64,000 nt of DNA from NCBI GenBank assembly GCA_963573385.1, contig CAUYLG010048108.1, positions 29,854-93,853 of the forward strand, in the 5' to 3' direction. This document shows, one piece after another, positions 40,209 through 54,499 of the stretch. This DNA comes from Cacajao melanocephalus. Taxonomy: Eukaryota; Chordata; Mammalia; Primates; Pitheciidae. A program made the translations under genes and the position numbers. The notes beneath the pieces are model-generated. The model did no database searches and was not told where the DNA came from. It saw only the letters and a list, made by a program, of their open reading frames with translations. The first letter of the stretch is position 1. Each line of letters begins with the position of its first letter.

Positions 40209-40867
40209 CTTTTTTCCTTTTTATACATGGATATCCTTTGTGACAAGCACAAATACATCTTCAGAATTCAGCATTTATTGAATGAAGGAAAAAATGAATG
40301 GGAAACAAGTTCATTAATAAGCTAATAAAAGTTAATCTTAATAAGCTTATAAATTTTCATTTCTACAAATTATGTTTATTGCATATTTTTGCTGAATAAA
40401 GCACAGATATTGTTTCTGTGACTTGGCACATTCTGCCTCCTCAATCTTTTCTGTTTCCTGTTTCATCTTTTCCAGATTCAAATGCCTTTTCCTTCCTGAA
40501 AGATAAGATTAGATACATATAATCCCTTTTATATTATATTTGGAAATCGATACTTGTTTTCTTATGCACTGCAACAGCACTTTTTCTGTAGTATTGACTT
40601 GAACTGTGATTAGGGGCGTATCTGTTTTATCAGACTGCAAATTATTTAAGCACAATAAATCTCACATTCCCATTTGTTCTCTCTGTCATATACCACAGTG
40701 AAATTTTCCAGTGAATGTGTAGTATATATGTGTGTCTGTGTATGTGAGATCACATATACATACACAGGAAAAGATACCTACATAAAGGTTAACTTATATT
40801 CATATAAATATATATATTCATTTTATCATATACACTAATCAAAACCGCAGTAAAATGTATTTGATTC

Positions 40868-40938
40868 AGATACTGATGTGCAAATTGGACTAGATGAATC
40901 TTAGGTCCCTATCAGCTCCAAACTTCTATGATTATGAA
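40868..40938 (+). repeat. MIR-class SINE 3' end
   Basis: TTGGACTAGATGAATCTTAG, GTCCCTATCAGCTCC and AACTTCTATGATTATGA match the plus-oriented tail GGACTAGATGACCTTAAGGTCCCTTCCAGCTC. Confidence 0.6.
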
Positions 40939-40956
40939 GAAAAACTGCATATATAC

Positions 40957-41075
40957 ATGGTTTCTCAATACTGACTGAACATGACAATCAATCATAAAAT
41001 GCTTTCAGAATAAAGACTTCTAGGTCACTTTCCTAGAGATGACAAGGTAGTAAGTCTGGAATAGTTCTTGATTTT
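40957..41075. mobile_element. MER5A-like hAT element, left part (split by L1)
   Basis: TGGTTTCTCAATACTGAC, AATCATAAAATGCTTTCAGA and ATAAAGACTTCTAGGTCACT follow the MER5A start (GGTTCTCAACCTTGGCTG, AATCACCTGGGGAGCTTT). The far end continues at 41253. Confidence 0.6.
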
Positions 41076-41252
41076 TTTAAACTAGGACTTGAAATGTACC
41101 CAATACTTAGAAGAACAAATACAGGAGTGAAGGATACCCTAAGAATCCTGACTTGATCATTACACATTCTATGCATATAATAACATTTTACATATACCCC
41201 ATAAATACGTACAAATATAATGTACCAAAAAATAAAATTAAAAAATTAAAAC
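41076..41252 (+). mobile_element. L1 3'-end insertion inside MER5A
   Basis: ACACTTAG-like decayed 3' UTR with AGGATACCCTAAGAATCCTG, ACTTGATCATTACACATTCT, TACATATACCCCATAAATAC and AATGTACCAAAAAATAAAAT, then an A-rich end. This is the terminus of a primate or older L1, severely 5' truncated. Confidence 0.8.
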
Positions 41253-41300
41253 CTTGCAGATTCTATTGTATCTTGCAGCCAGGATTCATAACCACTGTCA
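41253..41300. mobile_element. MER5A-like hAT element, right part
   Basis: GCAGATTCTATTGTATCTTG then CAGCCAGGATTCATAACCAC matches the MER5A terminus (GATTCTAATGTGCAGCCAGG, GTTGAGAACCACTG). It completes the element begun at 40957. Confidence 0.65.
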
Positions 41301-41309
41301 TATATGCAC

Positions 41310-42645
41310 GATAGACATATTACATGTCTGTGATACTTTGGCAGCTTCTCATTAATTTTACATTTACTAACCTGTAGTTCTTGCATATTCTAAGGGTAAA
41401 TATAAATTTTTCTTCTGAATACTTCCTTATTTAAAAAATGCTTAAGGCTAGATAAGAGTAGCTCAAATGGTATAAATATGCTTTCTGCTGAAAGAAAAAA
41501 GGAAGTGTACTCAATTACAGTTTATACTTCTTCAGTAACTCTATCAAAATTTCAGAGCTGGAGTGCCCTTGTGTGCTCTGAGTCTGACTTGGAGAATTTA
41601 CAGGAATAATTTTATTTCATTTTTTTTCTTAAATCTAAATATCTCCTCGAAAGAGTTTGAGGAAGTTAAAGAATATAAATATGTAGACACTTATTTCAAA
41701 AACCACATAGTTTATTCATAACATAAACTAAATGTTGGTCAAAGCTGAGTCTGCTTACATACCTTTGACCAATATTTAGTTTATGTTATGAATACGTATT
41801 ATGAGTTGTATAATAACATTATAGCCTTTAGGATTATCTCTTCAAATTATTAAAATGTTTTATAATGAATGTCCTTGCATATTATCACAAAATATCACAT
41901 ATATTTGAGATATATGCTGGGTCCTCTTAAAGCAAGACCACTGTCTTCTTGACTAGAAAATGATTATATAACTGATATAGATAGATCTCTATAAAATATG
42001 AATGCTTTTTTCTAAAGTTCACACATTGTTCTTAATCAATAGTATTATTTTTCATCACTGTGGTCACCAGATGGTGGTTCACTGTTAGATTTACTAAACT
42101 AGAGAGTTAAATACATGAATTCTGACACAATATTCCCAAGGCAGTCACTGTTTGATCTCTTCACTTTCTAATTTCCATCCCTTTCTGGTGCAAATTGCTT
42201 TCAAATAAACTATAATTGTGTGCTTTTCAGCACTGAAGTTTTTGCTTCAGGTTAAGACTGTCTTTTAAATTAAGCCATACAAAAACAATACCCTAACATT
42301 TCCTCTCCTCCTATCTCATCATATGTAAATGTTCTTTCATGAATATCTTACTATTATTTTCCATGAATCCCAAAGCTTCTCTGCCTCCACATATTATTTT
42401 TATTTAATGTTGCATTTTACTTCTTTCCTACTCTCACTCTAATTCCAGTTCTTGCTAAAGAAATGCTCTGCAGCATAGTGTATAAAACTCAGCGTTACAG
42501 CTAAAAGTCCCCTTATAAATGACAGGATAACCATTTAGGAAAACAAAACACTTTGAACAATAATTCCATCATCTGCATTAGGATCTGCAAAAAGGATAAA
42601 ATGGCAACCTTCTACATGTACTCTTCCAGCATGATTGTTTTATGG
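41310..42645. other. Unassigned sequence containing a long hairpin
   Basis: Apart from the inverted repeat at 41713-41794 (listed separately), no gene or family is recognised. Confidence 0.5.
41713..41794. repeat. Inverted repeat, 32-bp arms with 18-bp loop
   Basis: The left arm 41713-41744 and right arm 41763-41794 are reverse complements except for position 41734 (G) against 41773 (T). In a plus-strand RNA this would be a G-U wobble, so the stem would be paired throughout. The loop is 41745-41762. It matches no terminal repeat of a transposon that I know. The size and near-perfect pairing resemble a pre-miRNA or a young palindromic duplication. No transcription evidence is visible. Confidence 0.95.
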
Positions 42646-42656
42646 TTGTGTTTTAA

Positions 42657-44315
<1,659 letters not shown>

Positions 44316-44317
44316 AC

Positions 44318-44410
44318 TTCATTCATTTATGCAAAAAAATTATATTCACAATATTTGCCAGGTGCTATGTTAGTGCTGAAGATACAACCATGTGCAAGAT
44401 TGGCATGATC
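44318..44410 (-). repeat. L2 LINE 3'-end fragment
   Basis: TTCATTCATTTATGC, then TTGCCAGGTGCTATGTTAG, TGCTGAAGATACAACCATG and GGCATGATCTCTTGTATG follow the reversed L2 terminus. Confidence 0.6.
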
Positions 44411-44414
44411 TCTT

Positions 44415-45640
44415 GTATGCCATTTGTTAAGGTATTATTGTTATAGTAATGAAATAATACAGAGCTATTTTAAATATCTAATCATATGTAAAATACCATT
44501 ATAATAAAATATGCTTAGAATTACATTTTGAAATACCATATGGACATTTCCCTCAAATGCATAATCTGACTAAAGACCTGTTTAGGTGATAATTAGAACA
44601 CTGTCAGGTAACAGAAATTGAGATTCCCACTGTTCTATGAGATTCTAGCTCTTTCAAAGATAATAAGAAGAATAAAAAATAAATTTTAACATCTTAGTAA
44701 AATATGAGAATATGGCATATTCTTTTTGGTTTCCCTAGATAACTTAGTGACCTCTATTCTATGGAAAATGGGCTTCCCTCTTCCAGGGATGGACAATGGC
44801 CCCCATGACTCCATGACTCCAGTCTTTTGCCATCATCAATTTGATTAGGGATAAAGAAGTAAATGAATCGAGAAGCAAATTCTAAGCAACTCTACACTCT
44901 AGACAATCAGGTACTCTGACACGAAAACAGAAGTCTTTATGACTGATTTTAAAAATTGTATAATTCTGGGTTCATCAATCTGTCACTTCATCTTCAGCAT
45001 TTTTCAGCCCTTTGCCACATATCTGTGACCTACGTAAATTATAGCTCCGACTTCTGGCTCTGGCAAAAGTGTTCAATACTATTATTTAGTCCTAGCAGTT
45101 AATCTCTATCAGAAGTTCTGTGTTCAGTTTGATCTCTTGTGCCATGATGGCCACCCAGTCCTCAGGACTTCTGGTATCAATTGGTTAGGGCGAGTTAATG
45201 CCACAAACTGGTCCAATTTATTAAAACACTTAAGTGTTTGTCAATGTCTGATCACTAATAATAATGTATAAGTCTTTACCATCATGAGAGAGTTTCCAAG
45301 GCTTTTTCAATTTAAGTAACAAAATACTTCCTGAATTTATTTTCCATTTGAAACCCAGTTATAAACCATGCATTATTACAACAATTATAATTTTGGTAAT
45401 TTTTTAGTTTCCACTATTTATCTTCTAATAAGCGTAGTGATCCCAAAATTCATCATAATTTGTTCTGGGTAGCCCCTACTGTCTTTCATGACAATACTCT
45501 GATAGAGGACACTGTAAAAGTATTCTCAAGGATCATTTCTAAATAACAATTTAATCTAGATTTCATTTAAAGTCCAAAATCTGAGCAGAAACCCCAGTGT
45601 GCTACCAAAGTACAACTGAAACATGTTTTGTCCTTATTCC
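44415..45640. other. Unassigned sequence of mixed complexity
   Basis: The block at about 45000-45600 has higher complexity than its surroundings and could be an old element read on the minus strand, but I cannot assign a family. No open frame of note. Confidence 0.35.
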
Positions 45641-45641
45641 A

Positions 45642-45707
45642 CATGTTTTTCATTCAATAGGTATATTCTCACTGCATGTTTTCCATTCAATAGGTATATT
45701 CTCACTG
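45642..45707. repeat. 33-bp tandem duplication
   Basis: Copy one at 45642-45674 and copy two at 45675-45707 differ at a single position in the T/C run (TTTTTC against TTTTCC). Confidence 0.97.
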
Positions 45708-45709
45708 TT

Positions 45710-48700
45710 TCTGAACGAGATGTCGAAGGACGACTGCATTTTATGACACACAGCAAAATGTCCTAAAAATCCTTTAAACTAACCTGTCTTACCAGAGTCC
45801 TGAAAGCAACTGGTCAGAAATCTTGATGCTGTCTTGGCCACACTCTTTTCCCACAAACAGCCTATACTATGTTTATTTAGCTTTTTAGTTCTTCATTCAA
45901 CTTCTGCTCTTCAGTCTTATGACCTCATCCCAGTTTCTAGTATTTCATATGCTTCTCTGAGCTGCAGATACAGTTCTTTGTTTATTTCAGGAATTTTCCC
46001 TCTATTTTATCTAATTTTTGTATTTCATGTATTAATCTTCTTTGATCTGTCTTGTCTATTGATAATTTTTTTCTCTTAATGCATGAACTATCAGATTTCT
46101 TTCATTAACCTTCTCTGTAATTAACTCAAGATTTTCCCTTCCGCTGTTAATTTGGTTTTTGGCTCTGGCCAGTCTTACCTGCTAACTTAGGCATCTTTGC
46201 CCAGTACTTCTATTTGCTCTGATAGAGCAAATGCTGGTTGCATTGCTCCCTTTTTGAACTGCCTTCACCACAGAGTTTCAGTGAGAGAAACACTGTATAT
46301 TTTCTGTAGCTTGAAAACATGGAAGTGAGGGAATAGGAATGAGGTCGCCTGCTGAAGGACTCCCAGCTAAGACAGCTGGCTTCTGCTCTCTCTCCTACTG
46401 CCTTTGTACACTAAGAACCATTTAGCCCATGGTGACTTTCTACATCAAATTGCCACTTTGTCTGAACGAGAGTGTATTTGCTGGTTCCTCCTTCTTTTAC
46501 CTTGGTCAACTCTCTGTTGCAGAAATACACAGGGCTAATGTTGCTCAGAGTTTTCCTTCGATGCATACAGCCTGTCTACTCAATCCCTTATTCTTTTCTC
46601 TTTGAATTATAGTGTCTCACTAATGTTTCTCAAAATTTTGACAATTCACATTCTTTCCTCAGTACTGTCAAATAAAGTGAGACATAACTATTGTTTTCTA
46701 ATGTCCATTGTAAGCTTCTTTAACCTTGTGTCATTCTATAAACATAATTCATACAAATCACAGATAATGCTTGTAAGCCTTGTTAAGTGATAATTATTGC
46801 AACCTTTATTGTATGTTCTATGGTATCATTTTGAGTAACTAAAATCATAACATGCAGTTTTATTTCACTTAAATGAAGTTGAGTTGATTGCAATGACAGT
46901 TATGGCAATAACATGTAACTGACTACACAAAAATAATGCCTAGATTGAAATGAGTATGTTGTTCATGAATACCTTGAGATTAAGTCATTAAAAGAGATGA
47001 TTATACAATGTTACATGTCTGAATGGAGAATGAGAATAATTCTACTCTGTCTGACAACAGAACTTGTATAAGTCAGGATTGCTACTCAATTTCTACTGGT
47101 AATGGGTATAAATGTACTACAGGACTTTCAGTGAGAATTCCAGATAACAGTTCAGTAATTTGAATTGTTTACAGTTTTTACTGTTTCATTGATTGTTATT
47201 CTAAAACTAGTTAAACATACACATTCTTGATTCATATGAAGTTCACGTAGGAGTGGATATATTTCAAGAGAAAAATATATCTATGTTTTAATGCTCTATT
47301 TCAATGTAGTATCATTAATCATTGTCTAAGGCTATTTTTGGCTTTTAAAAATTTGTAATCACGTAAAAATTTAATTCTGGAACCGTTCTTTAGAAGTGTT
47401 TTTGATTTTACACTAATTTTTACCTTTTTTCATAAATATTTTACAGTCTAAAATTTATATTTACTCTTACTACTGCTGCTGCTATGACTACTACCAGTAT
47501 TACTGCTATACACATCTATTTAATGTTTCATATTTTTCAAAATTATTTTCATTCAGTACTTATGCTGTAGAATAGAATATAAGAATGGTTTTTCATTTGG
47601 TACTTCACATGCAGGCATTTGCTTTCTTTCTGTTCGACTTTGGAACAAATGCCAGGGGAAAAGAGAGGCTCTTTGTTACCTATATAGAATTTGTGTGGGG
47701 CAGATAAAATCCAACCACTCTTGCATCAGAGGAGGATGCAGACTTTCTCTGAGATTCTTATTTCTAAAATCCAACAGTGTTGGGGAAAATAAGAATTGCT
47801 ATAATGGTTAAATTGGATTTCATTTATTTTCAAAATTGATTTATTGTATTTTCATTCTCGGCTTCTGACTACTGCCTTGATCATTCAGTGAAGATTTTAA
47901 TCTTCCTACAGGTAATAAGATTCACAGGTCAATTCTGAGTATAATCTCAATATGTTACCAAGTAATATGATGTTATGATAGATGTTTGGTCATTTTATTT
48001 TCACACTGAATAAAAATGGTGCTCATGCTAGGAATGGGATGGGGATTGTTTGGGTCAAAATTATTCATGTAAGCAAAATATGTTTTTCTTCAAACAATTT
48101 TCAGAACTGAAAAGACACTGTAGAACAGAATTTTGAGATTATGAATGAATATTGACAATCTCTTAAATTAACTAATATTTTTGTTATTATAGTTTTTTTC
48201 TAATAATTAAATGAGACTCCTAGAGTAGAGTGAGTTAATGTAATCACATGCACGATTTGAGAATGATACATGAACTACTGGACAGCTCTCTAGGCATATA
48301 TTAAGGATTCACTGAATAACAGACACTTTTTCTGGTCTGTTTTCCTCCCTATGTCTTTCTAAAATGCACACAAAAGGTGCACTAGAGCTGCCTCTCAAAG
48401 TGAAAAGTCCTGCTACATATTGTGTAATGCGCTTATCAACTATTAGCATACATGTTTCTATTTGAACATTGATCCTCTTATATTGCCTTTTCTAGATATC
48501 CACCTAAATTAGAATCTTATTTCTACATGTAGCCCATCCATTTCAGTGCATCTTTTATATGAAGAGATGTCTCATCCTTCTTTCTTTGCAGTTCCTCTCA
48601 AACCACAAAATTTACACCTGTTAAAATGATTCCAGAAGTTCATGAGAACACACTTTTCCACTAATTTATTTAATTTGTTTGATGAAGTGGTCTCCTGTAC

Positions 48701-50950
48701 ATTGGAATTTTCAGGATATAACTACTTTTATTCTAATTAGAGGTCTTCTTATCTCAGTGATAGTCTCCAACCATCATTCCTCAGTTGTTACACCTTTTTC
48801 TGTTTTCAAATGGTGTTTCTAATCTCTGCAGGCAATAGCTCCCCTAAAAACAGTGAAGGGTCTGAGCCACATGCACTCTCCTATACGGCACTTATTTAAT
48901 TTCTGCTGTCTCCTCCTTTTTTTTTTTTTTTTAATTTCTAAACTTCTTTTTCTTCCCTGTACATCTAGGGGTTGTATCTCCATTTTTCTCATCTTCCCTT
49001 ACTCATCCAGTTTTGCTTCTCTCTAGTAACTTTTCCTTTTCTCTATAAAACTGAATTTTCTCTAAAACATCAAAAAGACATAACCACTGATGACACACAC
49101 ATAGGCATTTTCGTTCAATATACTGTCTTTTCATTAACTTTTCACCATTTATTTATTTGTAAACACCCTCAAATAATTGAAAAAGAACTACTACATTTAT
49201 ATTCTATATTTCTCCTGCACACACTTTGAATCAACTGTTTAAAGATAATATTCTAAATCAACTCACAAAGTACTATTTTAGGCCACATTAAAATTCATAT
49301 TGCTCTGAAATTATTTATTATCAATTTTCAGTCAACATAATGTCTTAAATTTTGGCATTTCTTAACATCCTGCATTTATAATGATGACTCATTGAAAATT
49401 CGATCCATCTTTTAGCTTCCAAATATTCTTTGTAAAAATACTTTAATAAATTTAAAAAAGTTCTGCCATGATTAAGTGGTTAAAAAAAGTATTTTCAGCT
49501 GGCTTGATAGTCTAAGAAAGCAATTAAAATATTGACCTTAGTTAGGAAAATGCTATATTTTGGTAAATAATATTTTTACTTTATTATATTAAAATGTAAA
49601 ACATTGAAAAATAAAACTTTAATACCAAAATTAATCATTGCTATTACCATAAGAAAAAATGGTATTTTTTATAATTAAATATGATTTTTGCAATATACTT
49701 AGGATATTGCTTTAACATTTGTTATGTGGTTTTGGTTTCTCAAATTTATTGCCAGTCATTTTCAGGTCTCATATTCTATTTGCTGGAAAGCAGCAAATAC
49801 ATGCACCTTGTATTTCTTTTTATGAAACTTCAGAATTGGCTAAAGATAGTCAAACATTTAAATATCATGACTTACCATATACTGATTCCTTTTGTGAGAA
49901 AAGGAGTAACGATCATAGATAAGATGAAGAATGCTACATTATAAAGCTATTTAAAACTATAGAAAAAAACTTGCTGGGCTTTCTTTTTTTTATATTATGC
50001 ATGTTTGATTCTGTATATTGAGTAGCCACAAATACAGATTAGAAAGTAGTTTCACTAAACTTAAAAAAATCAAAATTAGTAACCATTTTATTTAAAAACA
50101 CTAAATTGTATTATTCATTTTTCTTAGTCTTGATATAGTCTTTTTCTGTAGAGAGAAAGAAATTTTTCATTCAAAGCAGCTCATAAAACTTCTTGTCTTT
50201 GTAATCAAGTTAAAACTAGGGGAAATGACTTGCCTTCATCAGCAGGATACCATTTTATTAAATTCAATCAAATGTTCTATTTACACACTTCAATCCTCAA
50301 TAAAATCCAATTTTATTATTTGAAACCTATAATCTTCGGTGAAATTGAATAAGTGTATTTCACCAAAGCTGAAGTGCTCTGTTATATTAATCAGCTAGAC
50401 AAGATTCTATAAAAAGGGTGGAGTGAAGGGAGCTTGGGGATGGTCTGTATTTTACTAAACTGTTTTAGTTCTCTACTATAAGTTAATCAATATAAAAGTA
50501 GATCTCAAAAGTTGGATTATGTAAATATAATTGAAATGCAAATGGTTTCATCTTAATCTAGTTTTTATGTTTTATTTTGAACATGTATTTATATATGTTC
50601 AAAACATATATTAGAGAATACTAATATTTTAATGTATTTAAAATACAGAAGAGATTTAGACTACTGAAAAACAGGCACCATCTGCTTAGGAATTCTAAAG
50701 AAGAAACAAAATATTATAAAATATAATTAATGAAAAAAAACACACCAAAGTTACAGTGCTTCAAAACATACTTAAGTAAATTATACCATGAGATGAATAA
50801 GCAAGTCTCAATAAATTTAACCCACAAGGGCATCAATCCAGAGTGGTAACCATCCCTTGTGTTGTTCTCTTTCATGCTCTCAATTAGTCTCTTGAATGCC
50901 TCTGTCGACTTACTCTGAGAAATCCTACTGGGAGTGTTTCTCCTTTACCA
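45710..50950. other. Long unassigned AT-rich stretch
   Basis: About 5.2 kb with no recognised gene or repeat family. Visible simple features are a T16 run at 48917-48932 and an imperfect ACT/GCT patch near 47468-47490. Open frames of 60-90 residues (for example 45834-46079, 48972-49229, 49681-49944) lack motifs. Confidence 0.45.
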
Positions 50951-50954
50951 GTAG

Positions 50955-51290
50955 AGCAGAGCAAATAGCACTGGATTATGAGTCAGATGCCTTGTTTATA
51001 GTCATGGATTCAGAATTAACTATCTGTGCAACTTTGGGCAAGTGATTTATAGTCTTTGAGCCTCAGCGAGTATGCTACTAGTTCTCAAGCCTCAACTGTG
51101 GCAGACAGAACTAATTGATTATGACATGCTTCACATATTCCCGTTCTTTCACAGTGGTCCAGGCAGCCAGTTCCAATCAGTTTTAGACAGCATTACATTT
51201 TTCAACTATTAAATTTTTCCAAGATTGCCATCCTAAGACTGGATAATTTCTAAGGTTGTTACACTTTCTAACATTCCATGACTCTAAATG
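50955..51290 (+). repeat. MIR SINE, possibly with extended 3' tail
   Basis: AATAGCACTGGATTATGAG, TCAGATGCCTTGTTTATAG, GTGCAACTTTGGGCAAGTGA and TTGAGCCTCAGCGAG match a plus-oriented MIR to about 51075. Near 51250-51285, TCTAAGGTTGTTACACTTTC and AACATTCCATGACTCT resemble the tail of the same SINE class, so an insertion or a second copy may lie between. Confidence 0.7.
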
Positions 51291-51495
51291 CCCCAATGTG
51301 ATTCACTGATTCCTGGTATTAACAATACCTATATTGGCTCCAAGGCTCCCATCTCTCTAGATAATCCTGATGCTACTCATACATGGGTTTTGGTGCTTCT
51401 TAGCTCAATGTCCCTTAATCTGGCTGTGTCATCTAGATTCTCATTAATAAAACTGAAGTTTATTAAAGGTGTATATATGTATATATACACATGTA

Positions 51496-52980
51496 CATCA
51501 TGTATCACATAATGAGTTTTCAGTCAACAATGGATGACAAACATGATGGTGGTCCCCCAAAATTATAATGAAGCTGCAAAATTCTATCGCCTGGTGATAT
51601 GGTTGCCATCATAACAACATAACTTAATGCATTACTCAAGTGTTTGTGGTGATTCTGGTTTAAACAAACCTACTACACTGTCAGTCATGGAAAAGTATAA
51701 TGAAAACATTAATTTTCAGTTCATAATACTTAATGATAATCAGTAACTATGTTGCCGGTTTATGTATTTTATATATTATAATTTTATTCATTATTGTAGA
51801 GTATACTTCTACTTATTAAAAAAAAAGTTAACTGCAAAACCGCCTTATGCAGGTCCTTCATGAGATATTCCAGCATTGTTATCATCAGAGATGAGAGCTC
51901 TATGCTTGTTATGGTCCCTGAAAAGAAGACCTTCTAGTGGGGCCAGATGTGGAAGTGAAGTGATATGGATGATCCTGACCCTGCGTAGGCACTGGCTAAT
52001 ATGTGTATTTGTGTCTTCGTTTTCAACAAAATTTTTTTAAAAATTACATGGAACAACGTCTATACAATAAGGATAAAAAATAAAACTTTTTTTTTTTTTT
52101 GAGATGGAGTTTCACTCTTGTTGCCCAGGCTGGAGGGCAATGGCAATATCTAGGCTCACCGCAACCTCCGCCTCCTGGGTTCAAGTGATTCTCCTCCCGA
52201 GTAGCTGGGATTACAGGCATGCACCACCATGACCGACTAATTTTGTATTTTTAGCAGAGATGGGGTTTCTCCATGTTGGTCAGACTGGTCTCGAACTCCT
52301 GACCTTAGGTGATCCTCCCCTCGGGCTCCCAAAGTGCTGGGATTACAGGCATGAGCCACTGTGCCCAGCCAAAAGAAAACATTTTTATATAGCTGTACAA
52401 AATGTTTGTGTTTTAAGCCAAGTGTTTCACAAAAGTCATAAAGTTTGAAACATTAAAAAATTAATATAGTGAAAAGTTACCGTAAGCTAAGGGTAATTTA
52501 TTGTTAAGCAGAAATAAATTTTTATTTATAAATTTAGTGTAGCCTAAGTGTACTGTATTTTGTAAAATCTACATTGGTGTACTGTAATTGTCCTAGGCCT
52601 TCACATTCACTCACACTCACTCACCGACTCACCCACAGCAACTTGTGGTCCTGTTGAGATCTCTTCATGGTGAGTGCCCTATACAAATGTACAATTTTGG
52701 ATCTCTTATACCATATTTTTACTGAGCCTTTTCTTTGTTTAGATATGTTAGATATACAGATACTTACCATTGTATTACTATTGCCTACAGGTTTCAGTAT
52801 GATAACATGTTTTACAGATTTGTAGCCTGGGAGCAATAGGTTATGCTGTATATCCTAGGTGGATATTAGGATGTATCAGCTTGGTTTACGTAAGTACACA
52901 CTATGATGTTGGTACGATGATGAAATCACATAATGACACATTTCTCAGAATATATTCCAGTAGCTAAGTGATGAATGACA
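51496..52980. mobile_element. Pogo/Tigger-type DNA transposon (Tigger4/Zombi-like), decayed
   Basis: The ends are related inverted termini: CATCATGTATCACATAATGA at the left, and a right end whose reverse complement begins TGTCATTCATCACTTAG. TA lies outside each end (51494-51495 and 52981-52982), the expected target of this superfamily. Inside, blocks such as TGATGGTGGTCCCCCAAAAT, AGTGTAGCCTAAGTGTACTG, CTAGGCCTTCACATTCACTC, TGCCCTATACAAATGTAC and AGCCTGGGAGCAATAGG match the family consensus I remember. It has no intact transposase frame. An Alu interrupts it. The family name is less certain than the superfamily. Confidence 0.75.
52087..52370 (-). repeat. Alu SINE inside the Tigger-type element
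   Basis: TTTTTTTTGAGATGGAGTTTC through GAGCCACTGTGCCCAGCC. AAAATAAAAC at 52077-52086 and AAAAGAAAAC at 52371-52380 form a 10-bp duplication with one mismatch. About 15 bases of the right arm (the 'CTGCCTCAGCCTCC' region) are missing. Confidence 0.95.
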
Positions 52981-52982
52981 TA

Positions 52983-54495
52983 GTTATACCTAGCATATAT
53001 CCTATATATGTATAGATAAATACATATGTGTGTGTATGTATAAGTGTGTATGTGTCTAGAGTATGAAATAAAGCTAAATATTTATAAGTTTAGTTATAAT
53101 TTTTAAAATGCAGGGGTCATTTATTTCAATTGGCAGTAAATGATAGCTTGGTGATATTTACAAATAATACATAATTTAAGAAAGAAGAATTATGTAGGAT
53201 GTCTTCTGGCTTTGAGAAACGCTTTTTGGACTAATTACTCTGTGCTACAGAATGGTGGACATGTTATTCTAACCCAATCAATCTTCTTGAAAATTTATGC
53301 ATTTCTTAACAATGTTTAGAGCATAAAGTAAGCAAATGTGACATAAGTGACAAAATATTCCATTAAATAAGTTTTCTCCCACATAGTATAACATAGGTTT
53401 GGCAAAGTGCATTACAAATGGCAGTGCATATTTTGTTGGATTTCAATTCAAGAGTTTTATCAAGAAGCACTATGATAGGTGAGAAATACCAATGAACTTA
53501 GAATTAAGAGACAAATATTCAAATCATGTCATTGATCAAATGAGATAATAGATTTAGAAGCACTTTTTAAAATATAAAAATTATATATGTGGTTGCTATT
53601 ATTAAAAATACATAAACGTAATTATAATAACACTCAGTGGCATTTTATTTAAAGAGAACAAAACATGGTTCTTATATAATATTTAGTCATATAAAAAGTG
53701 AATCATATTACAAAATTGTTATTATATGTAATAGATGCTCTCAGATTGTGTGTTTGTGTGTCCATGTGTAGTAAGTTAAAGAATCAGGACATAAAATCAT
53801 AAGTGTACTTTTATTTGGTAAGTGAGTTAAACTGCAAAATGATCAGAAGAGATGTAGGTAATGAATGTGAAAAGGAAAAATAAAATATGGTGTGTTACCT
53901 TTAAAAATTTTAATTTCAGTTTAGTTACATAACAGCTGAAATTTTAAGTTGTAAGTGAACATTTTCAAACCTATTTTTTAAGATATTGATTTAAAAAATA
54001 TATTCAATGAATTGGTGAATCACTTTATTATTATATGTGGTGCATATTCAAAGTGCCACTAACAATTTAAGGTATTAATCTTTATATTCAGACTATTCAA
54101 AACTTGGATAATTATGTTCTCATACACTTTTCATGTTATAGAGAAATATACACATTTATTTGTTCACAAAATTTTCACATGCCTATAATTTTCTACATTC
54201 CTATTGCAAAAAAAGTAAAATAGACACTAATTATTTAAGAAAAACTCTTTAGTCAAATACTATCCTACCCTGTCCCTCAATATGCACATCAAGATAGAGA
54301 AAAAAATCATTATGTTGACATAATTATGGAGAGAAATTTTATCATTTCTCTTGCTAGCAATTCACATACACATTGTAAAATGCCAAAATACTATGGTCTA
54401 GGTATGGAAAAATGTTATTAAAAATAATTAACTCCAGTCCTCAAAGCAAAAAGCATATGAATAATTGTAATAATATGACTTTACCCACATACATT
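52983..54495. other. Unassigned AT-rich sequence
   Basis: A TG/TATG-rich patch lies at about 53022-53056. No gene or family recognised. Confidence 0.45.
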
Positions 54496-54499
54496 TGAT

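Noticed and set aside
40728..40768. Palindrome-like TGTGTATGT...ACATACACA stretch
   Set aside because: Only about 10 paired bases in low-complexity TG/CA sequence; within chance expectation for such composition.
48580..48600. Splice-acceptor-like CTTTCTTTGCAG
   Set aside because: No exon-like open frame, donor or homology nearby; such pyrimidine-AG motifs are frequent by chance.
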